64,000 nt of DNA from Lacipirellula parvula (GCF_009177095.1 NZ_AP021861.1:3578501-3642500); one strand, 5' to 3'. Positions 19,601-28,881 are shown, numbered from the stretch's first letter. Numbers and translations are program-made. The notes: a model not told the origin generated them from the letters alone.

Positions 19601-22014
19601 TAGCCAAGATTGCTCTGCGTCGGGCCGGTGAGCCGACTATTCTGGCCGGCGTCTGGAGCAGCGCGAACAGCGAGAACGTGGGGCAGGTCGCCGAAGCGTT
19701 GTTCGCTCAATCGCAAGGCCAGACGATTCCCGACAGCGTCTTGAAGCCCTCAATTCGATTAATCGCGGAACTTGGCAGCGACGCTGATGTTCTCGGAGTC
19801 GCGAAATCGCTTGGCGGCGAGGAAGGAACCGCAGAGTTAGCGAGTTGGCGTTTTGCCGCCGCTGCGGAGTTGCTGGAGCAATCACGACGGCGGAGCGAAG
19901 CCGCGAACGGGCTGCAGAAGCAATTTGCACCGCTGGCCGATCAAGCGCGCACGATCTTGGAAAACCCGCAAGAAGAAGCCGCGAGCTTAGCGGCGCTAAG
20001 AATGGTGGCGGCCACCGGCGCCAATTCCAATGAGTTGCTGGAGCTGCTCACGCCGCTGCTGGAGCCGCAAAACTCGCCGGCGGTGCAGCAAGCTGCGATC
20101 GAAATGATCGCCTCCATCGGCGGCGATGCGGCTGCCGAGACCCTGCTGTCGCCGTGGCGCGGTTACACGCCAGCGGCGCGGTCGCAGGCGTTCGACGTGA
20201 TGCTCGGTAGCGCCGACCTCACGGGTCGCCTTCTAAGCCATCTCGAAGCCGGCACGATTGCCGTCACCGATCTCGATGCCTTACAGCGTCAGAGACTCGC
20301 GAACCACCCTACTGAAGTGCTGCGCGTTCGCGGAGCGGCGATCATGGCCTCGGCCGTCGATCAGAACCGCGACAAGATCGTGAAGGAGTACGTCGTCGCC
20401 GTGGCAGCGCACGGCGAGGGCGATGTCGGAAACGGACGCCAAGCCTTCGCCAAATACTGCTCCAGTTGTCATCGGCTAGAAGATCAGGGGCACGAGGTCG
20501 GTCCCGATTTGGCAGCGCTCACCTCGCGGGCTCCCGCCGCTCTCATCGAGTCGATTCTCGATCCCAACCGTACGGTCGACGAACGCTTTCGCAGCTATTC
20601 GGCGCTCACCATCGACGGACTCGCCCATGCCGGCATCCTGACGGGTGAAACCTCCACCAGCATCACGCTCACCGAGCAACAGGGCAAGCAGCACACGCTG
20701 CTCCGCACTGACCTCGATGCGTTGGAAAATACCGGCAAGTCGCTCATGCCCGAAGGGCTGGAGAAAGATCTCGCACCCGCCGCTGTGGCGGATCTGCTGG
20801 CGTACCTTAACTCCGTCGGGCCGCCTGCGAAAACGGTCGAAGGCAACAATCCGAAGCTGATCGCTCCCGACTACGACGGCACACTCTGGTTGCTCGCCGA
20901 GCATTGCCACATCTACGGAGCCGGCATCACTTTCGAAAAGCCGTTTCGCAACATCGGTTACTGGCATGGCCGCGACGACTACGTCACGTGGCAAATCGAT
21001 GTTCCTGCTCCCCGTGAGTACGAGGTCTACCTCCACTGGGCCACAGTCGATGACACAGCGGGCAGTTCATACATTCTAGAGGGAGGAGAGAAGCCAGTGA
21101 CTGGCCAAGTCGCGGGCACTGGCAGTTACAGTCGCTTTCAAACGCAACGCATTGGGCGCATGAAACTCGTCGCCGGCAAGCAACGCTTGATCCTTCGGCC
21201 AGACGGACTGCTGAAGACGGCCAACTTGATGGACCTACGCGGCGTTTACCTCACGCCTGTGGGCGTGCCGGCCGATCGCGCCATCTCCGGCGATCCGCCG
21301 CAAGGTGGCGAGGACGCCGCCACCGCCATCTCGAAGCTGCTCGACGGGCTCGCCGTGGGCCAGCCGGAAGAATACGAGCGGATCCCAGCGATCTGGGAAC
21401 ACGCGATCGCCGCTGGCCGCCGCAATCAGCAGCAAGAATTGCTGCGCGTGATGGACCTCGCATTGCCCGGCGACGGCGAACCGCTTGCCGACTGGCAAGC
21501 AGTCGTCATTGGCGGCGGGGTCGTCAACGGCGTGAGCCAAGCCGGCTCATGGCCGAATCAACGAGTGATGGAACTGCTGAAGGAGCACCCTCAATTACAA
21601 GCCGAGTGGAATCGCACGATGACGCTCGCCGCTCAGATGGCCGCCAACGAGCAGGTCCATGTAGGTACTAGGTACGATGCACTCCGAATTCTCGGCGCGG
21701 GCAGCTGGGAGGTCTTTGGGCCCGATCTGGCGGAAAAGCTTTCAGTGGAAACCAGCCCTGACTTGCAAATGGGTTTGGTTAGCGCGCTTGCCGACATGGA
21801 CGCCGATGAAGTCAGCGACGTCTTGGTGACTTCACTCTCTTCAATGACCGATCACAATCGAAATTTGGCCGTTGAAGGGTTACTCCGCACCCCCGCACGA
21901 GCAGAGGTTTTCCTCGATGCGGTTGACAGCGGCAAATTGTCGCCAAATTCCGTCACGAGCGATGTTATTGAACGCGCGAAAAACGTTGTGAAGAACGGAT
22001 CGCAAAAGCCGTAG
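16627..22014 (+). CDS. Fusion of ceramidase-like, PVC-type dehydrogenase, HEAT, CxxCH haem and CBM-like domains
   Basis: A giant 1795-residue exported protein. ATG 16627 is chosen because it gives a signal peptide (WASLVGLLLAFAPTCMAEE); the open frame further upstream overlaps the previous gene. Order: ceramidase-like domain (about 30-450; VTFSHSHTTP, YACHCVTLS, GDWSGYAQEAIE); membrane-bound dehydrogenase propeller of the TIGR02604 type from about 474 (IDFGPDGRLWVAEMPDY, RVLTDVDGDG); HEAT-like repeats about 860-1235; a putative haem-binding domain of TIGR02603 type with CSSCH at residue 1278 and HEVGPDL after it; a beta domain about 1418-1545 like CBM6/35 or DUF5077; and a final helical repeat region. 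It suggests oxidation of a substrate released by the hydrolase, with electrons passed to c-type haem. Confidence 0.85.
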   Translation: MNNFTHSPRHPLRWASLVGLLLAFAPTCMAEEAVYDVGVAKIDVTPAYPIRLNGFGGRRDESEGVTQRIWAKAIAIGSDEAKPAVLITLDSLGVREAMVDEVARRLKEKVGIERDRVAVTFSHSHTTPKLTNVCDTIFSSPISPEHQAHIERYTAELTDAMEKVALEALADRKPSTLSWAVGKVSFAVNRRTPGGPVDHDLPILVVKSADDGAVRAIYLSYACHCVTLSDNKISGDWSGYAQEAIERTHPGVIALVSIGCGSDSNPASGVTGSNTAAAADQGAQICDEVERLLAGTLQPVSGDLTAALSHIDIPLNAVPAKEELEKLAAAGGAPGYNAEYQLAKLQRGEQLQAALDYPVQTWAFGDSLAMVFLAGEVCADYSLRLKAELDPERIWMHGYSNDFCAYIPSERLLKEGGYGGGAEVVYFALPNTIATGVEEKIIGQVHAQIPPQFEGKGPRQQVSAQPWPLEEAVASIVPKPGFVVEVAAAEPLVADPVAIDFGPDGRLWVAEMPDYSRFADEDFKPNGSVRVLTDVDGDGKYDEAKTFADGLRFPTDVKSWRNGVIVCDAPDVIYLEDADGDGKADVRKVLLTGFETHNAQARVNSLRWGLDNWLYGSCGLFGGTIKTCSGREIQLGGRDFRFHPDSGELEPVTGSTQQGRTRDDWNNWFGCDNSSLIHHYPLDDHYLARNPHIAPPATRISVPAGPDPSALHPIGEPSIFQLSGPPGRPTAACGLDIYRDELLGSEFSNNSFVAEPVNQLVHRRILSPSGATFTGARAADEPDVEFLASTDPWFRPVQIRTGLDGCLYVVDMHRAVIEHQKFIPEETLAELDVTAGREQGRIFRVRRAEVPPRPIPRLDHLNAAGLAAAIDSPNGPQRDLAQQLLVQRHATEAAPALKQLAQRAARPVVRLQALCTLDGLGELDVPAILATLADGDPAVRRHAIRLSEPMLGTAPNLLDALLALADDSDPQVELQLTYTLGETQDPRASAALAKIALRRAGEPTILAGVWSSANSENVGQVAEALFAQSQGQTIPDSVLKPSIRLIAELGSDADVLGVAKSLGGEEGTAELASWRFAAAAELLEQSRRRSEAANGLQKQFAPLADQARTILENPQEEAASLAALRMVAATGANSNELLELLTPLLEPQNSPAVQQAAIEMIASIGGDAAAETLLSPWRGYTPAARSQAFDVMLGSADLTGRLLSHLEAGTIAVTDLDALQRQRLANHPTEVLRVRGAAIMASAVDQNRDKIVKEYVVAVAAHGEGDVGNGRQAFAKYCSSCHRLEDQGHEVGPDLAALTSRAPAALIESILDPNRTVDERFRSYSALTIDGLAHAGILTGETSTSITLTEQQGKQHTLLRTDLDALENTGKSLMPEGLEKDLAPAAVADLLAYLNSVGPPAKTVEGNNPKLIAPDYDGTLWLLAEHCHIYGAGITFEKPFRNIGYWHGRDDYVTWQIDVPAPREYEVYLHWATVDDTAGSSYILEGGEKPVTGQVAGTGSYSRFQTQRIGRMKLVAGKQRLILRPDGLLKTANLMDLRGVYLTPVGVPADRAISGDPPQGGEDAATAISKLLDGLAVGQPEEYERIPAIWEHAIAAGRRNQQQELLRVMDLALPGDGEPLADWQAVVIGGGVVNGVSQAGSWPNQRVMELLKEHPQLQAEWNRTMTLAAQMAANEQVHVGTRYDALRILGAGSWEVFGPDLAEKLSVETSPDLQMGLVSALADMDADEVSDVLVTSLSSMTDHNRNLAVEGLLRTPARAEVFLDAVDSGKLSPNSVTSDVIERAKNVVKNGSQKP

Positions 22015-22162
22015 ACTTTACGAGCATCATCACTATGCTTGCGCGGCTCGATGATGATCGCATTCGATGACGCCTTCTGTTGGATTCGCAGTTTGCCGAC
22101 GGGGAACGGGGGCGGTAGAGTAATGGCGAATTCGTCTCCGCAAACCTCTCCGCTCGCAATCT

Positions 22163-22396
22163 ATGCTTAAGCGATTAATCGAAGTAATTTCGAAAGGCCC
22201 TCCGCCTGTCGCCGCCGTCCGAAAAGTCATGGACATGAACGCAGAAGTGCGGGCTCACCCCTGCCCGCAATGCGGCGAGCCGCTCGGAGGCAAGCGCCCC
22301 GCGCGTACGAAGTGGACGCAAAGGATGTGGGGAGGCTAGACCTGTCCTGAGTGCGGGTGCGACGTCGATCGGTTTGGAAAGGAACGGGCCAAATAA
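22163..22396 (+). pseudogene. Zinc-ribbon small protein gene interrupted by an amber codon
   Basis: Reading from ATG 22163 gives 58 codons, then TAG at 22337-22339, then 18 more codons in the same frame to TAA at 22394. The two halves together form a four-cysteine zinc ribbon: CPQCG before the stop and CPECG just after it, followed by CDVDRFG. The stop falls right between, in GG*TCPECG, where a Trp codon TGG changed by one base would restore the frame. This looks like a recent nonsense mutation, or a sequencing error, in a 77-residue protein. A product ending at the stop would lose half its zinc ligands. The function is unknown. Confidence 0.65.
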
Positions 22397-22475
22397 ATGA
22401 CTCTCCCCACCTAGTGCACGGTCGGAGAACGCGGATGAATGCCGTGCTACGAGGATGCGGGAAGCAATTGTGAAG

Positions 22476-22718
22476 CTACGGCCGCTCGGCCTCATCGCAT
22501 TGCTTCGCTAGTTCGGCGGTCAGCTGGGCGAGCGTGGTGAGTTCATACTGCTCACATACCTTACTCATTTTGGTGAGTTCGGCTGACGGGTACTGGTTGC
22601 AGTCTGATCGATGTCCATCTAGCAGGATCGCCGACTGCAACAGCTTCCGGTCGTCCGCCGACTGGCAGGCGATGATCTTGCCTTGATACTCAAGCGGGAA
22701 CAGTTTTTCAGTATCCAT
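22476..22718 (-). CDS. Hypothetical 80-aa protein
   Basis: A small protein with no family I recognise. The frame is open upstream to 23030, but ATG 22718 is chosen because a strong SD (GAGGTGG) sits just before it on the minus strand. The product starts MDTEKLFPLEYQGKIIAC, is acidic, contains three cysteines and has a helical C-terminus (YELTTLAQLTAELAKQCDEAE). It has no signal or membrane segment, so it is likely cytoplasmic. It points away from the large gene at 23092. Confidence 0.55.
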   Translation of the reverse strand: MDTEKLFPLEYQGKIIACQSADDRKLLQSAILLDGHRSDCNQYPSAELTKMSKVCEQYELTTLAQLTAELAKQCDEAERP

Positions 22719-23091
22719 GATCCACCTCGATTGCGCCCAGAACTCGAAGTGACCGAAATGCTGCAAGCGGCGCGCCGCAAGGCGACGCGGGCGTCCGTCA
22801 TAGCGTTTCAATAGCTTCGGCCAATTCCCGGTAGATGCCAGCCGAGCCGACCGGGCTGAAAAACGCGCACGATTGAACGCGGCGCTATGGTGGGGATACG
22901 CCGGCAGAAAGATCGTTACTTCCAGGCTCGCGGCCCCCGTATGCCCCTTCTCCATCACTAGCGAACTACGGGAAACAAGGCGGAATTCCGCGAAGTTTGT
23001 AACGAAAATACTTCTTCCTCGCTTTGCCAATTAGTGACGCGACGACCACCGTCGCGCAGGGCGCTTCTTCTTGAAAAGCGAGGTCAGAATA

Positions 23092-25205
23092 ATGTTACTT
23101 CCAAAACGCAGGCACTTGGCGTTTTCCCTAGCAATGGCCGCGGCCGTGGCTATCCCTTCGACGTCGGAGGCTGGCCGGCTGGGCGACATGATCAGCGGGG
23201 GGATGGAGTCGCGAACAGAACTCACGATGCACTGAACGCCGTCGCAGCGATCCCGCCCAGAGTGGTCGATGGGGCTGGCCGCGTCGCCCAGGCGACGGGG
23301 CTGCCCGCACTCCCTGCCAACTTGCAGCGAGCTGTCGACGATGTCGCAGCATTGCCGCAGGTGGCGGCAAATATCCCGGTTGGCGCCATCGTGCGGTCGA
23401 AAGTCCGCCAGCTTGAGGGCGCCGTCGGCGAAGGGCAGTTGCTCAACGGAGTGGCCGTCGCGGGCGAACAAGTGCTCGCGGGCAACGGGCTCGCGGCCAA
23501 TGCACTGCAAGCGGCGGGCGCCATTCAAAACGCAGCAATCAATCCGGTTGACGATTTGGCCGCCAACGGCGGCGCGGTTGGCGCCGCGCTCGCTGCCGAC
23601 GGCCTAGCGGCAGGGATCGTTGACACGGTCGACGCGGCTCAGCCCGACCTCTTGGCGGCTCCGATTCCGTTGGGGACCGTTCGCTCGATCGTCGCCAACC
23701 GCCCCCTGAGCGGCGGTGCTTCTGTGGCTCCGTCGCTTGAGTCTGCGTCGATCGCTCCGGCGGAGGAAGCGTTTGTCGAGTCCGCCCCAGTGGAGTCGGC
23801 GGAAGCGTTTGCCGCGATCTCAAACGCGGACCTCGTGCTAGAAGACCTGCAACTCGCTGCGAACGCGACGGCGATCGCCGGCCCGGCATACCGCGTCCAG
23901 TTTCGCAATCAGGGCTCGGCGCCTGCTCGCGACTTTTACGTCGCCGTGCTCGCCGGAATCGCCGCCACTCCAACGGAAGACGCGCCGCGAGCCGTGCTGC
24001 ATGTGGCCAGCGTCGCCCCCGGCGAAGCGGTCGAAGCCGTCCTGCGCCTGCCGGCAACCGCGATGCGGATGACCGACGCTAGCGGCGCACGTCGCGAGGA
24101 CACGTTCATGCCCATCGTCAATGAATACCGCGTTCCCGCCTCGGTCCGCGCTCAAGCGGGATACGTTGCCGCCGGCGCCGCCGCGCAGGAAGACCAGCGA
24201 CGCTACGCCGACCAACTGGGCGAGCAGCAGCGGCAATTCGATCTTGAGTACCAGTTCCAGCAGGACCAGGCGGCGCTGACCAACCAGTTGCAGCGGTCGC
24301 AACTCGACCAGCAGCTGTATCAGTTCAATGCGAACCAATCGCAGAACGCGTACCAGTTCGGAGCTCAGAATCAGCTGCAATGGGCTGGGCTCAATCAGAA
24401 CGCCAATCGGATCGCAGCTGACATCGACCTGCAGCAACAGGGGATCGATCAGAACGCCTGGCAGGTCGACCGCGAAGCTCAGGCCCGCGAGGCACAGGCA
24501 AACGCCGCGGTCGACGCGCAGCGAATGAAGCTGGCCGCGCAACAGCAACAGAAGGTCGAGGAGCGAAACATCGCCCAAGCGATCCGGTCGCAAGAAGCGA
24601 TCATGAAGTTCCCGTTCACGTCGCAGGCGCAGTTCGACGCGGCGATCAATGGCTGGCAACAGAAGTTCGGCATCGACTGGGATTTCCCAAAGAGAGCTGT
24701 TGCCGAGCAGCAAGTGCTCGACGGCGAAGTCCGCAAGCAGAACTTTATCGACTCCTGGTCGCAGTTCACTGGGCTCGACGCAAGCATCATTTCAGGGATG
24801 ACAGTCGACACACCGTCGGGGCCACAACTCTCCGTCGACCCACAAGTCGTCACCAGCATGGCCAAGGCCAGAATTGACGACGCTCGCCTCCGCGACAATA
24901 AGACCAACGAGATTGAGGCGAAGACCAAGTCGAGCGAGGCGATGCTGCAGCAGAAGCAAGCGGAAGCTCGTCAAAAGTATGACGCCGAAGTGAACATCGC
25001 CCAGGGAGCTGTAGTCGCCCGCTACCACGAGCTACTGAAAGAAGAGGCCGAGGCGCTCACGGACATGGGCGAGCGTGACCCCGCAACCGGAAAGGCATTT
25101 ACGGCTCTGACTCTTCCCGACAGCGTCAAGCTCCGCCTTCGCCAGCAGGCGATGCAGGAAAACCCAAAGCCGATCGCGCCGGTGGGACTTAGCGACGGTC
25201 TGTAA
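23092..25205 (+). CDS. Large Gln-rich exported protein with apparent N-terminal frameshift
   Basis: The body of this protein (about 660 residues to the stop at 25205) is in the frame open from 23034, but the credible N-terminus is in another frame. ATG 23092 encodes a signal peptide (HLAFSLAMAAAVAIPSTSEA) and then GRLGDMISGG before running out of frame to a TGA at 23230-23232. A run of six G near 23197 sits between; one extra base there would join the frames as SGGDGVANRTHDALNAV. The body has Ala/Val-rich repeats (about 60-200), a CARDB-like beta region (VLEDLQLAANATAI, VQFRNQGSAPARDFYV), then a long Gln/Asn-rich coiled segment and a helical C-terminus. It may be an envelope protein; the function is unknown. 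Confidence 0.65.
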
Positions 25206-25208
25206 TGT

Positions 25209-25943
25209 ATGTCTTTTGAAGCTCTCCAGGCGCCAATTATGCTGGAACCCAAGCAACTCGCACTTGCGCTCGGCGAAGCCAACGTAACTTTTAGGGATGC
25301 CTTCAACGGGTCTCTGGCCTACCTACATACAGGTCGGATTAGAATTGGATATTCCAAAGTCATTCGAGTGACGTCCACGCTGCGATCACCGTTGACGGTA
25401 AAGGGCAGGGCGTTCATCGAAGTGCATGGAGACGTCCGCGCTCCAATCGTTCTGCCCGACGGCGGCCTGGTTCTCATTCACGGCAACTTGGACGCGCCAC
25501 TGAAGACTTCTGGGATAGCCGAGATTGTAGTGGCCGGTAGAGTCGAGCCCGCTGCAGAGATTGAGGCGTCTGAAATTGTGTGGTTGTTCGTCGCCGATGA
25601 TTTCGACGGCCAGGTGTCCGCGAGAAGCATGGCGACAATGTGCGTTGGAGGTGGCGTCACTGGAGTCATTCGGACTGGCGAACCATCGGCAACTATTGCC
25701 ATCGGTGGCGACATGTGCGGGGTGATACTACCAGTAGGTACTGCCGGCCTGTTGCGCCTCCAGGTTGGAGGATTCATGTCGGCAGAGGCAATCAGCATTA
25801 TCGACTCCCTTCGCTACCTTGAGTTCAAGGCTCTGATTGGATCTAGCGACCAACCAGCGGGCGTATATCCTGAGGACGCAGATGAGAAATCAAGCTTGAA
25901 AGGCATCGTCAAGCGACGATGGGTGGTGTTAGCAACGGCGTAG
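25209..25943 (+). CDS. Beta-solenoid (bactofilin-like) hypothetical protein
   Basis: A 244-residue protein, 3 bp after the previous stop, so probably in the same transcript. It has no signal or membrane segment. From about residue 45 it consists of short beta repeats: LTVKGRAFIEVHGDVRAPIVL, GGLVLIHGNLDAPL, IAEIVVAGRVEPAAEIEA, with VxGxV-type spacing as in polymer-forming bactofilins or other right-handed solenoids. The C-terminal part (LRLQVGGFMSAEAISIIDSL) and the basic end (KRRWVVLATA) are not bactofilin-like. It could be a cytoskeletal or scaffold-like protein; no catalytic motif is seen. Confidence 0.6.
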   Translation: MSFEALQAPIMLEPKQLALALGEANVTFRDAFNGSLAYLHTGRIRIGYSKVIRVTSTLRSPLTVKGRAFIEVHGDVRAPIVLPDGGLVLIHGNLDAPLKTSGIAEIVVAGRVEPAAEIEASEIVWLFVADDFDGQVSARSMATMCVGGGVTGVIRTGEPSATIAIGGDMCGVILPVGTAGLLRLQVGGFMSAEAISIIDSLRYLEFKALIGSSDQPAGVYPEDADEKSSLKGIVKRRWVVLATA

Positions 25944-26030
25944 AGCGGCGAGGACGTTAGAGGGTTAGCCGTTCGTTTAAGATTGCATCGGACTAGCACG
26001 CTGCGACTAATGCTATGGCTGATCTCAATG

Positions 26031-27365
26031 TCACGCGAGACGCGCAAACCCGATATGCTTAACTTTCCCGTCAATCCGAACTTCGGCGTCGCCTCGATTG
26101 ATCGCTTGTTTGATCTCCGGGAGCGTAGCGTCGGTCGCCGACAGGTACGTCTCGACATGCTCCAGCGTGTGCGCGACGCTTGGGTAGAATCCGCTGCCGC
26201 AGAGAATTCCTCGCTCCAGCATTCTCACGGTGAACAGCGTAGCAAGAGCAGGCGCGTCGGCTGCGTTGAATGCAATGGACGTTAACGCTGGGGGGCCGGA
26301 AGTCTTCAGAGGAACGTCGTGAGCGACCGCCAATTGGCGCAAACCTTCTTGAAACTCCAGACCAATCGCACTGACGTGCTCCGGCACGTCGATTTGTGAA
26401 AATCGCTGCAGCGTTGCGACCGCCGCCGTCGGTCCGACGCCTTCGGTCCAATAGGTGCTTGAGATAAACGAATCTTGAGCCGCCGACATCGCCGTAGCGC
26501 GACCGATGATGGCGGCAATCGGGTGGCCGTTGCCGAGGGCTTTGGCGAACACCGCAATGTCAGGCTGCAGGCCGAGCTTCAAATGAAGTCCTCCGTTCGC
26601 GAATCGGAAGCCGGCAGTGATTTCATCAATGACGAGCAGGGCGCCGCTTCGGTCGCATAACTCGCGCACGCCCTCCAAGAAACCAGGTTGCGGAGGCGTG
26701 CTCCGCATCGGCTCCATAACCACCGCCGCTAACCGGCCGTTGGCCTGCTTCGCGATCGCCTGCAAAGCCTCCAGATCGTTGTAAGCGAAAGCGGCCGTCG
26801 TTCCCGCCAGCTGAACGGGCACCCCGTCGGGCGAAAGACCGCTAAGCAAATGGCCGCCAAGCGCGTCGCTCGCTGCGTCTGTCGTGCGATTCGCGGCGAG
26901 ATACCAATCATGCCAACCGTGGTAGCCGCAGATGGCTACCACCTCTCGCCGCGTAGAGCTGCGCGCGATGCGCACGGCGGCTGCCATGGCTTCGCCGCCG
27001 GTCCGTAGAAATCTTGCTTGCTCAGCCCAGGGGTGTAAGGCTGTCAGACGCTCAGCCAGCTCCACTTCTTCTGGCGCATTTAGAGTCGACATTGCTCCGT
27101 CGGCAACTCGCCGTTGCACCGCTTCGGTCACCGTCGGATCAGCGTAACCCAACAAGCAAGAGCCAATCCCCATGAGCGACATATCGAGAAATCGATTGCC
27201 ATCGAGATCGACGATTTCACAGCCCTTCGCCGATTGATAGTAGGCAGGCCAGCGATCCGGCGCGAACATCTCGGGGCGTTTGCTAAGTAACTGCGTTCCG
27301 CCGGGGATCAGTCGCTTAGCACGTGCGTAAAGCTTTTGCGACAAGCGGGTGGAAATTTCTGACAT
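26031..27365 (-). CDS. Class III aminotransferase, glutamate-1-semialdehyde aminomutase-like
   Basis: A 444-residue PLP enzyme of the class III aminotransferase family. Landmarks: RLIPGGTQLLSKRP near the N-terminus, RTGGEAMAAAVRIAR for cofactor phosphate binding, GYHGWHDWYLAA, LLVIDEITAGFRF with the Asp that contacts the pyridine, and VFAKALGNGHPIAAI with the Schiff-base Lys. The overall pattern is close to HemL-type aminomutases, but the gene sits in a sugar-type cluster behind two secreted proteins. It may therefore act on an amino-sugar or keto-sugar-derived aldehyde, not in haem synthesis. It is the last gene of the minus-strand group at 26-30.5 kb, 67 bp from the gene before it. Confidence 0.85.
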   Translation of the reverse strand: MSEISTRLSQKLYARAKRLIPGGTQLLSKRPEMFAPDRWPAYYQSAKGCEIVDLDGNRFLDMSLMGIGSCLLGYADPTVTEAVQRRVADGAMSTLNAPEEVELAERLTALHPWAEQARFLRTGGEAMAAAVRIARSSTRREVVAICGYHGWHDWYLAANRTTDAASDALGGHLLSGLSPDGVPVQLAGTTAAFAYNDLEALQAIAKQANGRLAAVVMEPMRSTPPQPGFLEGVRELCDRSGALLVIDEITAGFRFANGGLHLKLGLQPDIAVFAKALGNGHPIAAIIGRATAMSAAQDSFISSTYWTEGVGPTAAVATLQRFSQIDVPEHVSAIGLEFQEGLRQLAVAHDVPLKTSGPPALTSIAFNAADAPALATLFTVRMLERGILCGSGFYPSVAHTLEHVETYLSATDATLPEIKQAINRGDAEVRIDGKVKHIGFARLA

Positions 27366-27432
27366 GACAGATCCCAGGTATCAACTAAAGGGAAGCATGG
27401 ACGACGGAGAACGGAGGGCAAGCAGCAGACAT

Positions 27433-28881
27433 TTAGCGGCGAGATGGCGAGCGAAGACGGGTGACGCTGCATCCTATCGCGCCGCAACCGCAGCCGAACA
27501 GCACTGCAGAAGCAGGCTCTGGCACGGCGACCGTCTTAATGCGGAATACGTTGGAGTCGAAGGCAGAGAATGCGTATCTAAACTTTCCGTCCGCCAGCAA
27601 AGTTGGTGATGCATCGCTTGGCTCGAATAGCAGTTCCACGCCGGATAGTTCCTTCGTGAAATCAAAAGTCACGTCCATCGAACGGTTATCCAAATTAACG
27701 GCCAACAGCAGATAGTCGCCGTTCTGATCTCGCTTCAAGATCGTTCTTATGGGATTCGCAGCAAAATCAGGCGAGTTCGGCGCCGAACGATTGGAGATCG
27801 CCACGCCATAAGACAGATCTGCAGGCGCCACCGTCGGCGACAACAAAGCGGGCGTCATCGTACGGATCTCATCGTTAACCGCCGCCACGGCGTACCACAA
27901 GTCGCGAGACTGCTGCGCCTGTTGTGGAGTGATCGAAATTTCGTCGGATCGCCTGCCGTAACCGTTCAGCGGTGGATTGGGGGAGATACCGACAAACCCT
28001 TGCGCTCGGGCGTGCCAGCTGTCCCACATTTCGTAGTGAATGCCGGTGGCTCCATGAATCAGCGCGCTGTAGACCTTCACCCGCATCTGATCGGGCGTGA
28101 TGAAGTGGTTCGTCCCTTGCGGATTGTCGAAGACGCCGATTAGCGCCCAAACGGGCTTATCTCCTCGAACCGCTGAATTAGCAGCCGAGATCTGATCAGG
28201 CACGCCGATCGGATTGGCTGTCCGCCCCAGCGTCGTCAAGCTGTTTGTGTTGTAGGTAAAGTTGTCTTGCGTCGTGAGATCGCCGGAGGCAGCGAAGTCG
28301 GCCCACACCTGCTCGAAGCCGCTAGGCGGCATGTACGAGTCGGTCACAAACACCGGTAAATCGGGAAACTCAGCTTTGATCGAGTTTCGATAGTTCACGA
28401 ACGTCTGATGCTGACCCCGGACGTCCGACAAGCTACTGGAGGCGAATGTCGGTTCGTCGAGATACTGAATCCCCAACAGGTGCTCGAGCTGCGCCGGCGA
28501 ACGCTGCTTGAGCGACGCCGCCGTCGGCAGGGCTGCGTGCATCAGCACGACCTGCATATCCATCCTGGTGCCTTCGTTGAGCGAGTCGACCGTGTCGTCG
28601 AACCACGGCCAAGCCGTGTTGAATCCTGCCTGCTTCAGCTCGTTCCAATTCGAGTTATCGTAGCCGAGCGCAACGCCCCACATGCCAATAGGGAAGAACG
28701 AACGCTGCGGATCGTACTCAGTGAGCGCGCGGCCATTTTTATCCGTGTGCGGCACGATCGAGCGATGCACCGTTTGCACTGGCGATCGCGAAACCTGGTA
28801 CGGAATTTGAGCTGGGGCTTGCGCCGCGATCATCCCGAAGATAGCGATTGCCCCCAAAGCAATGTGCGACTGTTGCTTCAT
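27433..28881 (-). CDS. PEP-CTERM secreted protein with TIM-barrel glycoside-hydrolase-like domain
   Basis: A 482-residue protein with a signal peptide (ALGAIAIFGMIAAQAPAQ) and a C-terminal tail AVPEPASAVLFGCGCGAIG with Arg-rich end. The body reads like a beta/alpha-barrel hydrolase: FPIGMWGVALGYDNSNWNELKQAGFNTAW, LLGIQYLDEPTF (an acidic DEP at a strand end, as seen at acid/base positions), FVTDSYMPP, KPVWALIGVFDN, and HYEMWDSWHARAQG. A beta-sandwich follows (YLLLAVNLDNRSMDVTFDF). I cannot name the GH family. It is probably a surface-anchored enzyme acting on polysaccharide, co-transcribed with the propeller protein upstream and the aminotransferase downstream. Confidence 0.72.
   Translation of the reverse strand: MKQQSHIALGAIAIFGMIAAQAPAQIPYQVSRSPVQTVHRSIVPHTDKNGRALTEYDPQRSFFPIGMWGVALGYDNSNWNELKQAGFNTAWPWFDDTVDSLNEGTRMDMQVVLMHAALPTAASLKQRSPAQLEHLLGIQYLDEPTFASSSLSDVRGQHQTFVNYRNSIKAEFPDLPVFVTDSYMPPSGFEQVWADFAASGDLTTQDNFTYNTNSLTTLGRTANPIGVPDQISAANSAVRGDKPVWALIGVFDNPQGTNHFITPDQMRVKVYSALIHGATGIHYEMWDSWHARAQGFVGISPNPPLNGYGRRSDEISITPQQAQQSRDLWYAVAAVNDEIRTMTPALLSPTVAPADLSYGVAISNRSAPNSPDFAANPIRTILKRDQNGDYLLLAVNLDNRSMDVTFDFTKELSGVELLFEPSDASPTLLADGKFRYAFSAFDSNVFRIKTVAVPEPASAVLFGCGCGAIGCSVTRLRSPSRR

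Noticed and set aside
22163-22396. Amber readthrough or a recoded stop
   Set aside because: No pyrrolysine system is visible and there is no other amber use in the window. A mutation is simpler.
23092-23240. Programmed -1 frameshifting as the main explanation of the split frame
   Set aside because: The G6 run is plausible as a slip site, but no downstream stimulatory hairpin was identified. An indel or read error is simpler.
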